A DNA stretch of 48,587 nt from CAKOSP01 sp964369625 (GCA_964369625.1 CAYJFC010000007.1:1-48587); one strand, 5' to 3'; numbered from the stretch's first letter, positions 25,267 through 34,075 are shown. Numbers and translations: made by a program. The notes: generated by a model from the sequence alone, not told the origin.

Positions 25267-25554
25267 ATGGATTTTTTGAATAATTTGGGTTTTGAAAAAA
25301 GTGAAATTGAGTATTACAATGAATATATCCCAGAAAAAATGTATTCATTATTAGTGCAAAATGAAAAATTAGTAACTGCTAATATTAAATATTTGCAAAG
25401 TTTAAATATTCCTAACTATAAAGAAGTGTTCAAAAAATTTTATGAATTATTTTTACTAGATCATAGTACATTTATTGAAAAATTTGATACATATGAAACA
25501 GAAGATTTAATAGAATATTTAAAAAGAGATGTAAATGTAGTAGAATACTTATAA
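25267..25554 (+). CDS. Small helical protein, third gene of the coiled-coil operon
   Basis: The 95-residue protein begins 2 bases after the previous stop, with AAGAGG as ribosome-binding site inside the previous gene, so translation is coupled. It is helical; the repeated pattern (EYIPEKMYSLLVQNEKLVTANIKYLQSL) looks like the C-terminal repeats of the coiled-coil protein at 23161, suggesting related folds in the operon. Function unknown. A strong bidirectional terminator follows. Confidence 0.6.
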   Translation: MDFLNNLGFEKSEIEYYNEYIPEKMYSLLVQNEKLVTANIKYLQSLNIPNYKEVFKKFYELFLLDHSTFIEKFDTYETEDLIEYLKRDVNVVEYL

Positions 25555-25589
25555 AAAAATAATAGATATTAATAATCTATTATTTTTTT
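25553..25589. terminator. Bidirectional terminator
   Basis: A 15-bp perfect stem (25553-25567 with 25575-25589) has A/T runs on both outer sides. It serves the coiled-coil operon on the plus strand and the radical SAM gene on the minus strand. Confidence 0.85.
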
Positions 25590-26489
25590 GCCTTGATAAC
25601 TATCTCTTTTGAGTAATTCTTTGTCAATATCATTAAGTACACAAAATTTCTTTACTAGCCACTGTGGCTCCACTAAATCTTCTTTAACGGGATCTCCAGT
25701 TATTCTTTCTATTACAATATTTTCATTAAATATTTCTAATTGATCACATACTATGTCGATATATTCATTTTTAGTTAGAATGTGATAATTGTTTTCTTTA
25801 TGCATTTTTTCAAGAGGTGTACCTCTAGTAACATATAACATATGGATTTTAATACCATCAATTTTAAGTTTATTTAAATATACAGCAGTATTAATCATAT
25901 CTTCTTTATTTTCGCCAGGAAGACCATTAATAATATGTGCAACAGTAAATATATTTTTCTCTTTTAATTTTAATACACATTTTGTAAAATCATTTTGGGT
26001 ATGGCCTCTATTAATTAATTTTAATGTTATATCATTTGATGTTTGTAAACCTAGTTCAACTGTTAAAAAAGTTTTTTTGTTAAGTTCACTTAAATATTCT
26101 AAACATTCATCAGTTATACAGTCTGGTCTAGTTGCAATAGCTAATCCAACAACATTATCTAGTGTAATAAACTGTTCATAAATATTTTTAAGTGTTGATA
26201 AACTAGCATAGGTATTTGTTCCTGCTTGAAAATATGCAATATATTTACTATTAGGCCATTTTTTTAACATTACACTTTTAGCATCTTCAAATTGTTTTAA
26301 TAAAGTGTCGCTGCTATTATTAATGTTAGCGCTACTCTCATCTTTACAATATATACATCCACCAGTATTTTTATTGGGGCACGATAAATTAGCATTTACT
26401 GGCACTTTAAATACTTTAGAATTAAATTTATTTCTAAAAAAATAATTAAGTGTATGATATCTTTTATTATCTAGACTATATTTAAACAT
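25569..26489 (-). CDS. Radical SAM protein of the YhcC/YtqA type (TIGR01212-like)
   Basis: The 306-residue enzyme has a radical SAM core. The cluster cysteines are in NLSCPNKNTGGCIYCKD (about residues 36-52), with the wider spacing of the YhcC/YtqA group instead of CxxxCxxC. The start of the protein, RYHTLNYFFRNKF, and later YFQAGTNTY, LAIATRPDCI, VELGLQT and HIINGLPGE are typical of this group. Members carry out radical reactions on unknown substrates, perhaps tRNA-related. The start at 26489 follows GAGGA. A longer frame from 26516 would begin at the promoter -10 and is rejected. It ends inside the bidirectional terminator. Confidence 0.85.
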   Translation of the reverse strand: MFKYSLDNKRYHTLNYFFRNKFNSKVFKVPVNANLSCPNKNTGGCIYCKDESSANINNSSDTLLKQFEDAKSVMLKKWPNSKYIAYFQAGTNTYASLSTLKNIYEQFITLDNVVGLAIATRPDCITDECLEYLSELNKKTFLTVELGLQTSNDITLKLINRGHTQNDFTKCVLKLKEKNIFTVAHIINGLPGENKEDMINTAVYLNKLKIDGIKIHMLYVTRGTPLEKMHKENNYHILTKNEYIDIVCDQLEIFNENIVIERITGDPVKEDLVEPQWLVKKFCVLNDIDKELLKRDSYQGKKIIDY

Positions 26490-26506
26490 AATTTTTCCTC
26501 GTAAAC

Positions 26507-26515
26507 ATTGTAACA
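26507..26515 (-). promoter_or_regulatory. Extended -10 promoter of the radical SAM gene
   Basis: On the minus strand TGTTACAAT, 17 bases before the start codon. Confidence 0.55.
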
Positions 26516-26520
26516 TAAAG

Positions 26521-26549
26521 TTGCATTAAAGTCTAAAATTCTTTATAAT
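26521..26549 (+). promoter_or_regulatory. Promoter of the SDR gene
   Basis: TTGCAT (26521-26526), 17-base spacer, TATAAT (26544-26549). It is divergent from the radical SAM promoter. Confidence 0.65.
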
Positions 26550-26569
26550 GGTATTATTGAGGTAAAGTA

Positions 26570-27511
26570 ATGAAGGAAAAATTTTTAGTAATAGGTGGTC
26601 TTGGACATATAGGTTTTAATGTGGTAAGAGCGCTACTAAATCAAAATAAAAAAGTAAAAGTATTAATTAATAAAAAGAAGTATGAAAATAAATTATCTAA
26701 ACAAGTTGAAATTTGTTATGGAGATATAACTAAAAAAGAAAGTCTAGATGATTTTTTTAATGAAGATAAAAAAACAATAATGTATGTAATAAATTGTACT
26801 AATTACTATTCATATTTGGAAAAAGATTTTAAAAAAATAAAAAATGTAAATGTAGTTGGATTAAAAAATATTGTTGAAAAATGTGAAGAAGTAAATATAG
26901 ATAAATTTATTCATATAACAAGTTATGAAGCCTTTAATAGTGAATCAATTACATATTATGGAAAATGTAAAAAAGAAGGTAATGAAATAGTAAATAGTAG
27001 TAATATTAATACTTCAACTATAGTTGTACCAGTAGTAATGGGGCCACATGATTATTCAAAAAATATTGCAAATAACTTTTTATATAATTATTATATAGGT
27101 TCTCTTAAAGCATTTGTTGATGGTAAAATAGATATTGTAGATGTAAGGGATGTAGCAAATGCTGTAGTTAATGCAGCGTTATATGGAATAAATAAAAAAA
27201 CATATTATTTAACTAAAGAAAAAGTAGAAACTAAAAAAATAGTAAAAGAATTTGCTAAAATATCAAACATTAAACCAATAAATAAATTTTATACAATTGA
27301 TAAATTATTAAAAAAAGAAAAAAGTGTTATAAAAAAGTGTGAAAATAAAAATATTAAACCTATATATAATGAAAATTTGTTATCATGTTTAACATTTGAT
27401 ATTATGCTTAATAATACTGATTCAGTGAATGAACTTAATTTTAGCTGTAGACCAGTTAATCAAACATTAAACGATACTAAGTTATTTTTGGATTCATTAA
27501 ATGATTTTTAA
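26570..27511 (+). CDS. NAD(P)-dependent epimerase/dehydratase-like protein (extended SDR)
   Basis: This 313-residue Rossmann-fold protein has the cofactor motif VIGGLGHIG (residues 7-15, GxxGxxG) and a GDIT acidic motif near 55. The active-site Tyr/Lys sit in TYYGKCKKEG (YxxxK, ~137-146), preceded by the Ser in HITSYEAF. Structure and length match extended SDRs such as NAD-dependent epimerases and dehydratases. The substrate is unknown; the second half is diverged and lysine-rich. It starts after GAGG and is transcribed alone from its own promoter. Confidence 0.75.
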   Translation: MKEKFLVIGGLGHIGFNVVRALLNQNKKVKVLINKKKYENKLSKQVEICYGDITKKESLDDFFNEDKKTIMYVINCTNYYSYLEKDFKKIKNVNVVGLKNIVEKCEEVNIDKFIHITSYEAFNSESITYYGKCKKEGNEIVNSSNINTSTIVVPVVMGPHDYSKNIANNFLYNYYIGSLKAFVDGKIDIVDVRDVANAVVNAALYGINKKTYYLTKEKVETKKIVKEFAKISNIKPINKFYTIDKLLKKEKSVIKKCENKNIKPIYNENLLSCLTFDIMLNNTDSVNELNFSCRPVNQTLNDTKLFLDSLNDF

Positions 27512-27542
27512 TAAATGGTAACTTTATAAATTTAAAATATTG

Positions 27543-27551
27543 TGTTATACT
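27543..27551 (+). promoter_or_regulatory. Extended -10 promoter of the rlmB-sigH-secE-nusG region
   Basis: TGTTATACT, extended -10, 21 bases before the rlmB start. It overlaps a possible upstream GTG start, which is therefore rejected. Confidence 0.55.
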
Positions 27552-27571
27552 CTAAGAAAGTTGGTGTAATT

Positions 27572-28231
27572 ATGTTAATATACGGAAAAAACATTTTAAA
27601 AGAAATAGAATTAAAAAAAATAAAAAGAGCATATTGTGCTAGGAAAGAATATACAGCGTATTTAATAAAAAATCACATTAAATATGATATGGTGGATTTT
27701 AAATATTTAGATAAACTAGTTAATGGTGTACATCAGGGAATTGTTTTAGAAGTTGATGATTTTGAATATAGTACTGTAGAAAAAATAAATGGTGATTTTG
27801 TGGTAATATTAGATCACTTAGAAGATCCTCATAACTTTGGTGCTATTATAAGAACATGTGCATGTGCTGGAGTAAGTGACATAATAATACCTAAAGATAG
27901 ATCAGTTAAAGTAAATGAAACAGTAATAAAAGTTAGTGCAGGAACTGTAGATAAACTTAATATAGTTATGGTTTCAAATTTAGCAACTACTTTAGAAAAG
28001 TTAAAAAAAGACGGATATTTTGCTTATGCAACAGATATGAACGGAAAAGATTATAAATCAGTTGATTATTCTGGTAAGAAAATATTGATTATAGGTAATG
28101 AAGGCAAAGGTGTAAGTAGGCTCATTAAAGAAAAAGCTGATGAGGTAGTATCTATACCTATGGCAAATAGTACAGAAAGCTTAAATGCAAGTGTAGCAGC
28201 GGGTATTTTAATTTTTGAAATGAGGGATTAA
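27572..28231 (+). CDS. rlmB: 23S rRNA 2'-O-ribose methyltransferase, RlmB/TrmH family
   Basis: The 219-residue SPOUT methyltransferase has a short N-terminal substrate domain (YGKNILKEI... GVHQGIVLEV, ~1-70) and the catalytic knot. Motif 1 is LDHLEDPHNFGAIIRTC with the catalytic Asn and Arg, motif 2 is ILIIGNEGKGVSRL, and motif 3 is IPMANSTESLNASVAAGI. These match RlmB, which methylates G2251 of 23S rRNA using SAM. Chosen start: ATG 27572. Its ribosome-binding site is weak (TTGGTG). The position just before a SigH-like sigma gene and secE-nusG is the usual Firmicutes order, which supports RlmB over other TrmH relatives. Confidence 0.9.
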   Translation: MLIYGKNILKEIELKKIKRAYCARKEYTAYLIKNHIKYDMVDFKYLDKLVNGVHQGIVLEVDDFEYSTVEKINGDFVVILDHLEDPHNFGAIIRTCACAGVSDIIIPKDRSVKVNETVIKVSAGTVDKLNIVMVSNLATTLEKLKKDGYFAYATDMNGKDYKSVDYSGKKILIIGNEGKGVSRLIKEKADEVVSIPMANSTESLNASVAAGILIFEMRD

Positions 28232-28232
28232 T

Positions 28233-28847
28233 TTGGATTTAGAAACAATATCTGATGATGAAATATTAATGCTTATAAATGAAGGTACTGAAGAAGCTAA
28301 TGAATTGATTTTTAATAAACATAAAAAAATAATTGATATACTGCAAATAAAATTTAATAGTATTTTTTATAAACTAGGTGTTGAAAAAGAAGAAGCATAT
28401 TCTGAAAGTTTATATGGATTTTCAGATGCAATTAATAGTTATAGTAATGATAAAAATGCATCATTTCCAACATTTTTAACTTTATGCATTAAAAGAAGAT
28501 TAATAAAGTTGGTTAGGAAGTATAGTACTGAAAAAAGCAAGTTTAATAATGCAGCGTTTTCTTTAGATTATATATACGATGGAATAGGTATACCTTTAGT
28601 AGAAATAATAAAAGATGAAGTGAATGTAGATCCACTTCATGAATTAACTGAAAAAGAATCTTCGGAAGAAATTAATTATTTAATTAAAGAAAAACTATCA
28701 GAACTTGAACATGAAGTATATTTATATATGTTAGAAAGTTTTAATTATAATGAGATAGCTACTATTTTAGATAAAAGTCCAAAGCAAATAGATAATGCAA
28801 TGCAAAGAATAAAATTAAAAATCAAAGAAATTTTGGAGGTAAGATGA
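28233..28847 (+). CDS. SigH-like sigma-70 family factor
   Basis: The 204-residue protein starts at TTG after GAGGG, one base after the rlmB stop. Region 2 is visible in AYSESLYGFSDAINSYSNDKN with the -10-binding KNASFPTFLTLCIKRRL (about residues 64-90). Region 4 is in EHEVYLYMLESFNYNEIATIL with the helix-turn-helix and DKSPKQIDNAMQRIKLKI. Size and layout match SigH (Spo0H), which sits at this chromosomal position in Firmicutes. In non-sporulating relatives SigH-like factors control competence or stress. The usual yacP gene between rlmB and sigH is absent. It overlaps the next gene by 4 bases. Confidence 0.8.
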   Translation: MDLETISDDEILMLINEGTEEANELIFNKHKKIIDILQIKFNSIFYKLGVEKEEAYSESLYGFSDAINSYSNDKNASFPTFLTLCIKRRLIKLVRKYSTEKSKFNNAAFSLDYIYDGIGIPLVEIIKDEVNVDPLHELTEKESSEEINYLIKEKLSELEHEVYLYMLESFNYNEIATILDKSPKQIDNAMQRIKLKIKEILEVR

Positions 28848-29398
28848 AAAAAATATTAATAGATGTAGATGATGTTATAACAGGTGGAAGCTTCATTAAA
28901 GAGGTTAATAAATTTTTAAATACCGATTATAAGGAAGAGGATAATAAGGGATTTTATTTACAGGATTTGTTAGGAGATAAAAAAGATTTGTTTTTTGAAA
29001 ATTTTGAAAACATTAATTTATATGAAGATGCTAAGCTAGCAGATAATTGTTATGATGTAATGAAAAGAATAAATGAAAAATATGAAGTATATATATGCTC
29101 AGCATTTATATGGAGAGAATCACCAGCTAAAAGTAGCAACAATTTAAAATATAAATATGATTTTTTACATAGAGAGCTTACATTTATTGATCCAAATAAT
29201 TATATATTTGCAACTAATAAGTTATTGATTAATTGTGATATAAGAATTGATGATAGAATAAGCAATTTAGGTAGTTGTGAAACTAGCTTATTATATACAG
29301 CATATCATAATAAAGACGTAGATGGAAATGAATTAATTGAAAATAATATAATTAGAGTAAATAATTGGTTAGATATAGCAAAAATACTAGAAGTATAG
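28844..29398 (+). CDS. HAD-type 5'-nucleotidase-like protein (NT5C family)
   Basis: This 184-residue HAD-fold protein has the N-terminal nucleophile motif ILIDVDDVITGG (D-x-D at residues 6-8). The second motif residue is in YICSAF. The C-terminal acidic motif is CDIRIDDRISNLG, preceded by TNKLLI. It resembles the 5'(3')-deoxyribonucleotidase (NT5C/YqfW-like) family that dephosphorylates nucleoside monophosphates. Its start overlaps the sigma factor stop (ATGA). This is the place where rpmG is often found in Firmicutes; rpmG is not here. It seems an insertion in a conserved order. Confidence 0.65.
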   Translation: MKKILIDVDDVITGGSFIKEVNKFLNTDYKEEDNKGFYLQDLLGDKKDLFFENFENINLYEDAKLADNCYDVMKRINEKYEVYICSAFIWRESPAKSSNNLKYKYDFLHRELTFIDPNNYIFATNKLLINCDIRIDDRISNLGSCETSLLYTAYHNKDVDGNELIENNIIRVNNWLDIAKILEV

Positions 29399-29476
29399 TA
29401 AAAATACTTGCTTTTTACATTAATATATGATAAATTAATGTTGAAGCACGAAGGGTGTTTTTTTAATGGAGGAAAT

Positions 29477-29683
29477 ATGGTTAAAAAAGATAAAAAAAGT
29501 GCAAAACCAAAAAAAGAAAACTTTTTAAAAAGTGTAAGAAGAGAAATGGGTAATGTTAATTGGCCAACAAGAAAAAATGTATTTAAATATTCAATTACAA
29601 CAGTAGTATTTATATTATTTGTTACAGGATTTTTCTTATTATTAAATGTATTAATGTCAGTTGTAAAAGGGTGGTTTATATAA
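29477..29683 (+). CDS. secE: Preprotein translocase subunit SecE
   Basis: The 68-residue protein has a lysine-rich N-terminus, an amphipathic segment FLKSVRREMGNVNWPTRKNV (about residues 18-37) that contains the family's WPTRKE/N motif, and one C-terminal transmembrane helix. SecE clamps SecY in the protein export channel. The start at 29477 has a strong GGAGG; an in-frame start at 29408 lies in a T-rich leader and is rejected. Just before it is a weak hairpin (AAGCAC/GTGTTT with T run, 29444-29466) that may end the nucleotidase transcript or act as an attenuator. It overlaps nusG by one base. Confidence 0.92.
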   Translation: MVKKDKKSAKPKKENFLKSVRREMGNVNWPTRKNVFKYSITTVVFILFVTGFFLLLNVLMSVVKGWFI

Positions 29684-30222
29684 TGGAAAACGAAAAATTA
29701 TGGTATGTAGCTAATACATATTCAGGTCATGAAAATAAAGTTAAAGAAAAACTTGAAATGCGTACTGAATCAACTGGAATGCAGGATTATATATATAGAG
29801 TAATTGTTCCAGAAACTGTAGAAGTTGAAATGAAAGATGGCGTAAAAAAAGAAAAGAATAAAAAAATGTTTCCTGGATATATATTAATTGAGATGATAAT
29901 GACGGATGAAGCTTGGTATATTGTTCGTAATACACCAGGGGTTACAGGGTTTATAGGATCATCAGGAAAGGGTGCTAAACCAACACCTCTTAATCCAGAA
30001 GAAATAGACCGTATATTATCTAATATGGGAATAACTAGTATTAATCCAGAAACTGAATTATCTATTGGGGATCCTGTTTCAATTATTAACGGTCCATTCA
30101 GTGGAATGGTTGGTAAAGTTGAAAACATTGATATTGAAAATAATAGACTTAATATTTTAATAGATTTATTTGGTCAAGAAACAACAGTTGATGTAGAAAC
30201 ACATCAAGTAAGTAGAGTATAA
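29683..30222 (+). CDS. nusG: Transcription termination/antitermination factor NusG
   Basis: NusG binds RNA polymerase and modulates pausing, termination and coupling to the ribosome. This 179-residue copy has the NGN domain (LWYVANTYSGHENKV at the start; FPGYILIEM; RNTPGVTGFIG) and a C-terminal KOW domain (IGDPVSIINGPFSGMVGKV). The start ATG shares one base with the secE stop (TAATG), with AAAAGGG upstream. A GTG at 29671 inside secE is rejected. rplK-rplA, often next in Firmicutes, are replaced by an ABC transporter gene. Confidence 0.95.
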   Translation: MENEKLWYVANTYSGHENKVKEKLEMRTESTGMQDYIYRVIVPETVEVEMKDGVKKEKNKKMFPGYILIEMIMTDEAWYIVRNTPGVTGFIGSSGKGAKPTPLNPEEIDRILSNMGITSINPETELSIGDPVSIINGPFSGMVGKVENIDIENNRLNILIDLFGQETTVDVETHQVSRV

Positions 30223-30224
30223 AG

Positions 30225-30250
30225 AAGTATTTTGTAATACTTTTTTTTCT
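30225..30250 (+). terminator. Terminator of secE-nusG
   Basis: AAGTATT (30225-30231) pairs with AATACTT (30236-30242), followed by a long T run. Confidence 0.8.
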
Positions 30251-30280
30251 TTTTTTCATATATTTTTCATATTTATAGTG

Positions 30281-30286
30281 TATAAT
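30281..30286 (+). promoter_or_regulatory. -10 element of the fused ABC transporter gene
   Basis: TATAAT, 20 bases before the start codon. No clear -35 at standard spacing. Confidence 0.45.
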
Positions 30287-30306
30287 TATTTTGTTAGGAG
30301 ATTTTT

Positions 30307-32580
30307 ATGTTAAATATTAAAAATATAAAAAAAAGTTATAAAACAGGTGATTTTATTCAACATGCTTTAAAAGGTGTTTCTATTAATTTTAGAAAAAATG
30401 AATTCGTTGCCATATTAGGTCAAAGTGGTAGTGGTAAAACAACACTACTTAATATCATAGGCGGTCTAGACCGATATGATAATGGAGATTTGTTAATAAA
30501 CAATACTTCTACTAAAAAGTATAAAGATAGAAACTGGGATGCGTATAGAAATAATTGCGTTGGTTTTATCTTTCAAAGTTACAATTTAATTAATCATATA
30601 TCAATACTTAGTAATGTTGAAATGGCTTTAACGTTAAGTAATGTAAGTAAAAAAACTAGAAAAAAACGTGCTTTAGAGGCATTAAGTGAAGTAGGTCTTA
30701 AGGATCATGCTCATAAAAAACCAAATCAATTATCTGGTGGACAAATGCAAAGAGTAGCTATAGCTAGAGCACTTGTTAACAATCCGGAAATTATATTAGC
30801 AGATGAACCTACTGGGGCACTTGATACTAAAACAAGTAAGCAAATAATGGAATTGATAAAAAAAATAGCAGAAAAAAAATTAGTTATTATGGTAACTCAT
30901 AACCCAGAAATTGCTGAAGAATATGCCAATAGAGTTATTGAGCTAAAAGATGGTGAAATAATTAGTGATTCAAATAAATATAAAGAAGAAAAGGATGATT
31001 CAAAACTAGTTGTTAAGAAAACAAAAATGTCATTAACAAGTGCACTAGGTTTATCATTTAACAATATATTAACAAAAAAAGGAAGAACCTTATTAACAGC
31101 ATTAGCTTCATCAATAGGTATAATTGGTATTGCATTAATTTTATCATTATCAAATGGATTTGATATTCAAATTGATAATTTTGAAAAAAATAGTTTATCA
31201 TCTATGCCTATAATGATCCAAAGTAATACAACTGAATTTGAAGAAAACGGAATGCCAGCTGGTGTTACTGATTTACAAGATATGGAAGAATATCCTAGTA
31301 ATGATATAATTTACTCTCAAGTAGATGTTATGGAAACGGCACATGAAAATAATTTCACAGATGAATTTATAAATATTTTAAATAATATAGATGATGAGTA
31401 TATTACTGGAATAACTTATAACAAGGGATTAGGATTAAATATTATTCATGAATATAATGAAGAATATGTATATACAACAAGTAATAAAGTATCAATGAGT
31501 AGTATACCAAAAATCAATATTTTAGAAGAAAATTTTGATGTACTAAGTGGAGAACTTCCTACTAATGAAAATGAAGTAGTTTTAGTTCTTGATTCAACTA
31601 ATTCAGTATCAAAAGAAGTATTAAATTTATTAGGTTTAAATCATGAAGAAGAAATAAATTTTGAAGATGTAGTAGGTAAAGAATTTAAAATAGTTTTAAA
31701 TGATGATTTATATACAAGTGCAAGCAATTATTATTTTCCTAAAAATAATTACAGTGAAATATATAATAACGAAAATAATATAACTATTAAAGTTACAGGT
31801 GTTGTTAGAAATCAAAAAGATATAATGACATTTATACAACCAGGAATTGTTTATTTTGAAGCTTTAAATGATATCATTATTAATGAAAATAAGACAAGTG
31901 AGATTGTTAATGCTCAAGAAAAAGCTGACTATAATGTTATGACTGGAGAAAAATTTACTGGCGAAGAAGGTATAGCAGCAAAAGAAATGATGTTAAGTTA
32001 TTTAGGTGGCAGCGATAAACCAATAATGATTCAAGTATATCCAAAAGATTTTGAATCAAAAGAAAAAATATTAGAAATAATCGAGGATTACAATGATGAA
32101 TCATCTGAAGAAAATCAAATAGTCTATGTTGATTTAGCTGACATGATAACTTCATTATCTGGTAACATTATGGATGCAATAACAATAGTTTTAATAGCGT
32201 TTTCTGCTATATCACTAATTGTGTCATCAATAATGATTGGTATAATTACGTATATTTCAGTTCTTGAAAGAACAAAAGAAATTGGTGTATTAAGAAGTTT
32301 AGGAGCTCGTAAAAAAGATATTACAAGAGTATTTAATGCGGAAACAAGTATTATTGGTATATTTAGTGGATTACTCGGAATTGGTATAGCTAGTTTATTA
32401 TTATTTCCAGCAAATGCAATAATCTATAATTTAACAGATTTAGAAAATGTTGCAGTACTTAATCCAATGCATGCATTAATGCTAATTACAATTAGTTTTA
32501 TACTTACTGTTTTAGGTGGATATATTCCTGCAAAAATGGCTAGTAAAAAAGATCCTGTAAATGCACTTAGAAGCGAATAA
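30307..32580 (+). CDS. MacB-like ABC transporter, ATPase fused to permease
   Basis: The 757-residue protein joins an N-terminal ATPase to a C-terminal FtsX/MacB-type permease. The ATPase (~1-235) has Walker A GQSGSGKTT (~38), signature LSGGQMQR (~143), Walker B ILADEPTGAL and a His switch in MVTHN. Transmembrane helices are at ~265-285, then a large extracytoplasmic domain (~290-610), then three helices at ~620, ~680 and ~725 that frame the FtsX core (ERTKEIGVLRSLGARKKDI). Such mechanotransmission transporters move peptides or lipoproteins or drive envelope processes rather than import. It has its own promoter and terminator. Substrate unknown. Confidence 0.85.
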   Translation: MLNIKNIKKSYKTGDFIQHALKGVSINFRKNEFVAILGQSGSGKTTLLNIIGGLDRYDNGDLLINNTSTKKYKDRNWDAYRNNCVGFIFQSYNLINHISILSNVEMALTLSNVSKKTRKKRALEALSEVGLKDHAHKKPNQLSGGQMQRVAIARALVNNPEIILADEPTGALDTKTSKQIMELIKKIAEKKLVIMVTHNPEIAEEYANRVIELKDGEIISDSNKYKEEKDDSKLVVKKTKMSLTSALGLSFNNILTKKGRTLLTALASSIGIIGIALILSLSNGFDIQIDNFEKNSLSSMPIMIQSNTTEFEENGMPAGVTDLQDMEEYPSNDIIYSQVDVMETAHENNFTDEFINILNNIDDEYITGITYNKGLGLNIIHEYNEEYVYTTSNKVSMSSIPKINILEENFDVLSGELPTNENEVVLVLDSTNSVSKEVLNLLGLNHEEEINFEDVVGKEFKIVLNDDLYTSASNYYFPKNNYSEIYNNENNITIKVTGVVRNQKDIMTFIQPGIVYFEALNDIIINENKTSEIVNAQEKADYNVMTGEKFTGEEGIAAKEMMLSYLGGSDKPIMIQVYPKDFESKEKILEIIEDYNDESSEENQIVYVDLADMITSLSGNIMDAITIVLIAFSAISLIVSSIMIGIITYISVLERTKEIGVLRSLGARKKDITRVFNAETSIIGIFSGLLGIGIASLLLFPANAIIYNLTDLENVAVLNPMHALMLITISFILTVLGGYIPAKMASKKDPVNALRSE

Positions 32581-32597
32581 AATTCGTTTCTTTTTTT
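32570..32597 (+). terminator. Terminator of the fused ABC transporter gene
   Basis: GAAGCGAA (32570-32577) pairs with TTCGTTTC (32583-32590), one G-T pair, then seven T. Confidence 0.75.
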
Positions 32598-32608
32598 GCA
32601 GTAAAATA

Positions 32609-33397
32609 TTAGGAATGTTTTAATAATTTTTTTTCTATTAAAGCAACTATCTTATACAATAATAAGGATAAGATAATTAAAAATATTATTCCTGTGTAAA
32701 CTAAATTTAGATTAAAAATTTGAGTGCCATAAATAATTAAATATCCAATGCCTGCTTTTGAAACTAGAAATTCTCCCATAATAACTCCAACAAGTGACAT
32801 AGAAATATTTATTTTTAAACTAGAAATTATAGCATTAAAGGAAGAAGGGATTATTAAGTTTTTTAAAATTTGAATCTTAGTTGCATTAAATGATTGTAGT
32901 AATTTAATTTTTGTTTTATCGGTATTTAAAAATCCTGTATATATTGTCATGATGCTTATAATTAAATTTATTAAAAGAGCCATTATAATAATACTCTTTG
33001 TGTTTGCTCCAGCAATTATTATAATAAGAGGACCTAAAGCAATTTTTGGTAATGAATTAATCATAGTTAAATATGGATCTAATATCTTGGCTACTAATTT
33101 AAATTCATATAAAAATATGGCTATTATAAAACCTAAGCCAATACCTAGTACAAAAGTTATAAGAGTTTCATATAAAGTTACAAATATGTGTATAAATAAA
33201 TTATTAGTCAAATATAAATTCTGAATAGTTTGAATTATTTTTAAAGGTGAAGAATATATAAAAGTATTGATTACATTAAAATTTGCTAAAAGTTGCCATA
33301 GTACTATAAAAAATATAGAAATAAATATTTGAAATATAAAAATAATTTTTTTTTCTTTTTTAATCTTTTTTATAAAATTAATTTGATTCTCAGACAT
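32609..33397 (-). CDS. SsuC/TauC-type ABC importer permease
   Basis: This 262-residue membrane protein has six predicted helices and the binding-protein-dependent permease fold. The conserved cytoplasmic loop, usually EAA...G, reads around LLQSFNATKIQILKNLIIPSS. SLPKIALGPLIIIIAG and a C-terminal SKAGIGYLI are typical of the nitrate/sulfonate/taurine and thiamine-precursor permeases. It has no adjacent ATPase or binding protein. A matching SsuB-type ATPase fragment lies at 43639-43980 on the same strand, cut by the mobile element. Whether the two once formed one transporter is unknown. The ribosome-binding site is weak. Confidence 0.8.
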   Translation of the reverse strand: MSENQINFIKKIKKEKKIIFIFQIFISIFFIVLWQLLANFNVINTFIYSSPLKIIQTIQNLYLTNNLFIHIFVTLYETLITFVLGIGLGFIIAIFLYEFKLVAKILDPYLTMINSLPKIALGPLIIIIAGANTKSIIIMALLINLIISIMTIYTGFLNTDKTKIKLLQSFNATKIQILKNLIIPSSFNAIISSLKINISMSLVGVIMGEFLVSKAGIGYLIIYGTQIFNLNLVYTGIIFLIILSLLLYKIVALIEKKLLKHS

Positions 33398-33456
33398 TTA
33401 TATCACACTCTGTAATAATATATTAAATAAATTATATTTTGCTATAAAAATATAGC

Positions 33457-33482
33457 AAAAAAAAACTTTCAGCTGAAAGTTT
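33457..33482 (-). terminator. Terminator of the gene at 33481-34050
   Basis: AAACTTTC/GAAAGTTT with AGCT loop (33463-33482). On the minus strand the stem is followed by a T run. Confidence 0.75.
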
Positions 33483-34050
33483 ATCTTTGTGTTGCCACAT
33501 TTACTTGAGATCTTTTAAGTATTTCCAAATTAATTTCACTAATAATTAAATTAGCTACAGATACTGCTTCAATTGACATGATTTTTTCTTTAAGTAAATT
33601 TAAATCATGCTCATCTACATTTTTAAGTTGTGTGCTAATATATATAGGAAGCATAGGATCATTTAAAGCGTTGTGATTCATAAAATGTGCATATATATTA
33701 ATTAATATATTATATAAATCATTTATACTACTAAAATTATTTTCAAAATCTGGTATATCAAAATCATTATTATATTCTTCATTTTGTAGATTCATTCTTG
33801 CAGCTGCTAACAATGTTTTAACTAATTTGTTAATTTCAATATTTTCTTCAGAATTTTGTTTTTGCTGTGCAGTTAATTGAGCATTTAATAATTCCAGTGT
33901 ATTGTAATTTTGAACTAGTGAATTAAATGATGCCACTAAATTTTTATAATTTTTAATGTCCTCGGTTGTACCATTCGTATGCTCTAAAAAATTTTTACAA
34001 GCATTAAATAAAATTGTGTATAAATTATTCTTTTTGTTTATATTATTCAT
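33481..34050 (-). CDS. Helical cytoplasmic protein of unknown function
   Basis: The start at 34050 follows GAAGGA; a frame from 34104 overlaps the promoter and is rejected. The 189-residue protein is helical and asparagine-rich, with no signal peptide or membrane segment. It has several amphipathic helices, for example LVASFNSLVQNYNTLELLNA near residues 40-60. Monocistronic with a good promoter and terminator, it lies divergent from the response-regulator gene. I do not recognise a domain. Confidence 0.55.
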   Translation of the reverse strand: MNNINKKNNLYTILFNACKNFLEHTNGTTEDIKNYKNLVASFNSLVQNYNTLELLNAQLTAQQKQNSEENIEINKLVKTLLAAARMNLQNEEYNNDFDIPDFENNFSSINDLYNILINIYAHFMNHNALNDPMLPIYISTQLKNVDEHDLNLLKEKIMSIEAVSVANLIISEINLEILKRSQVNVATQR

Positions 34051-34075
34051 AATATTTCCTTCTTTCATAAAATTT

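Noticed and set aside
27542..27571. Upstream GTG start of rlmB
   Set aside because: It overlaps the extended -10 promoter TGTTATACT; the ATG at 27572 fits the family N-terminus.
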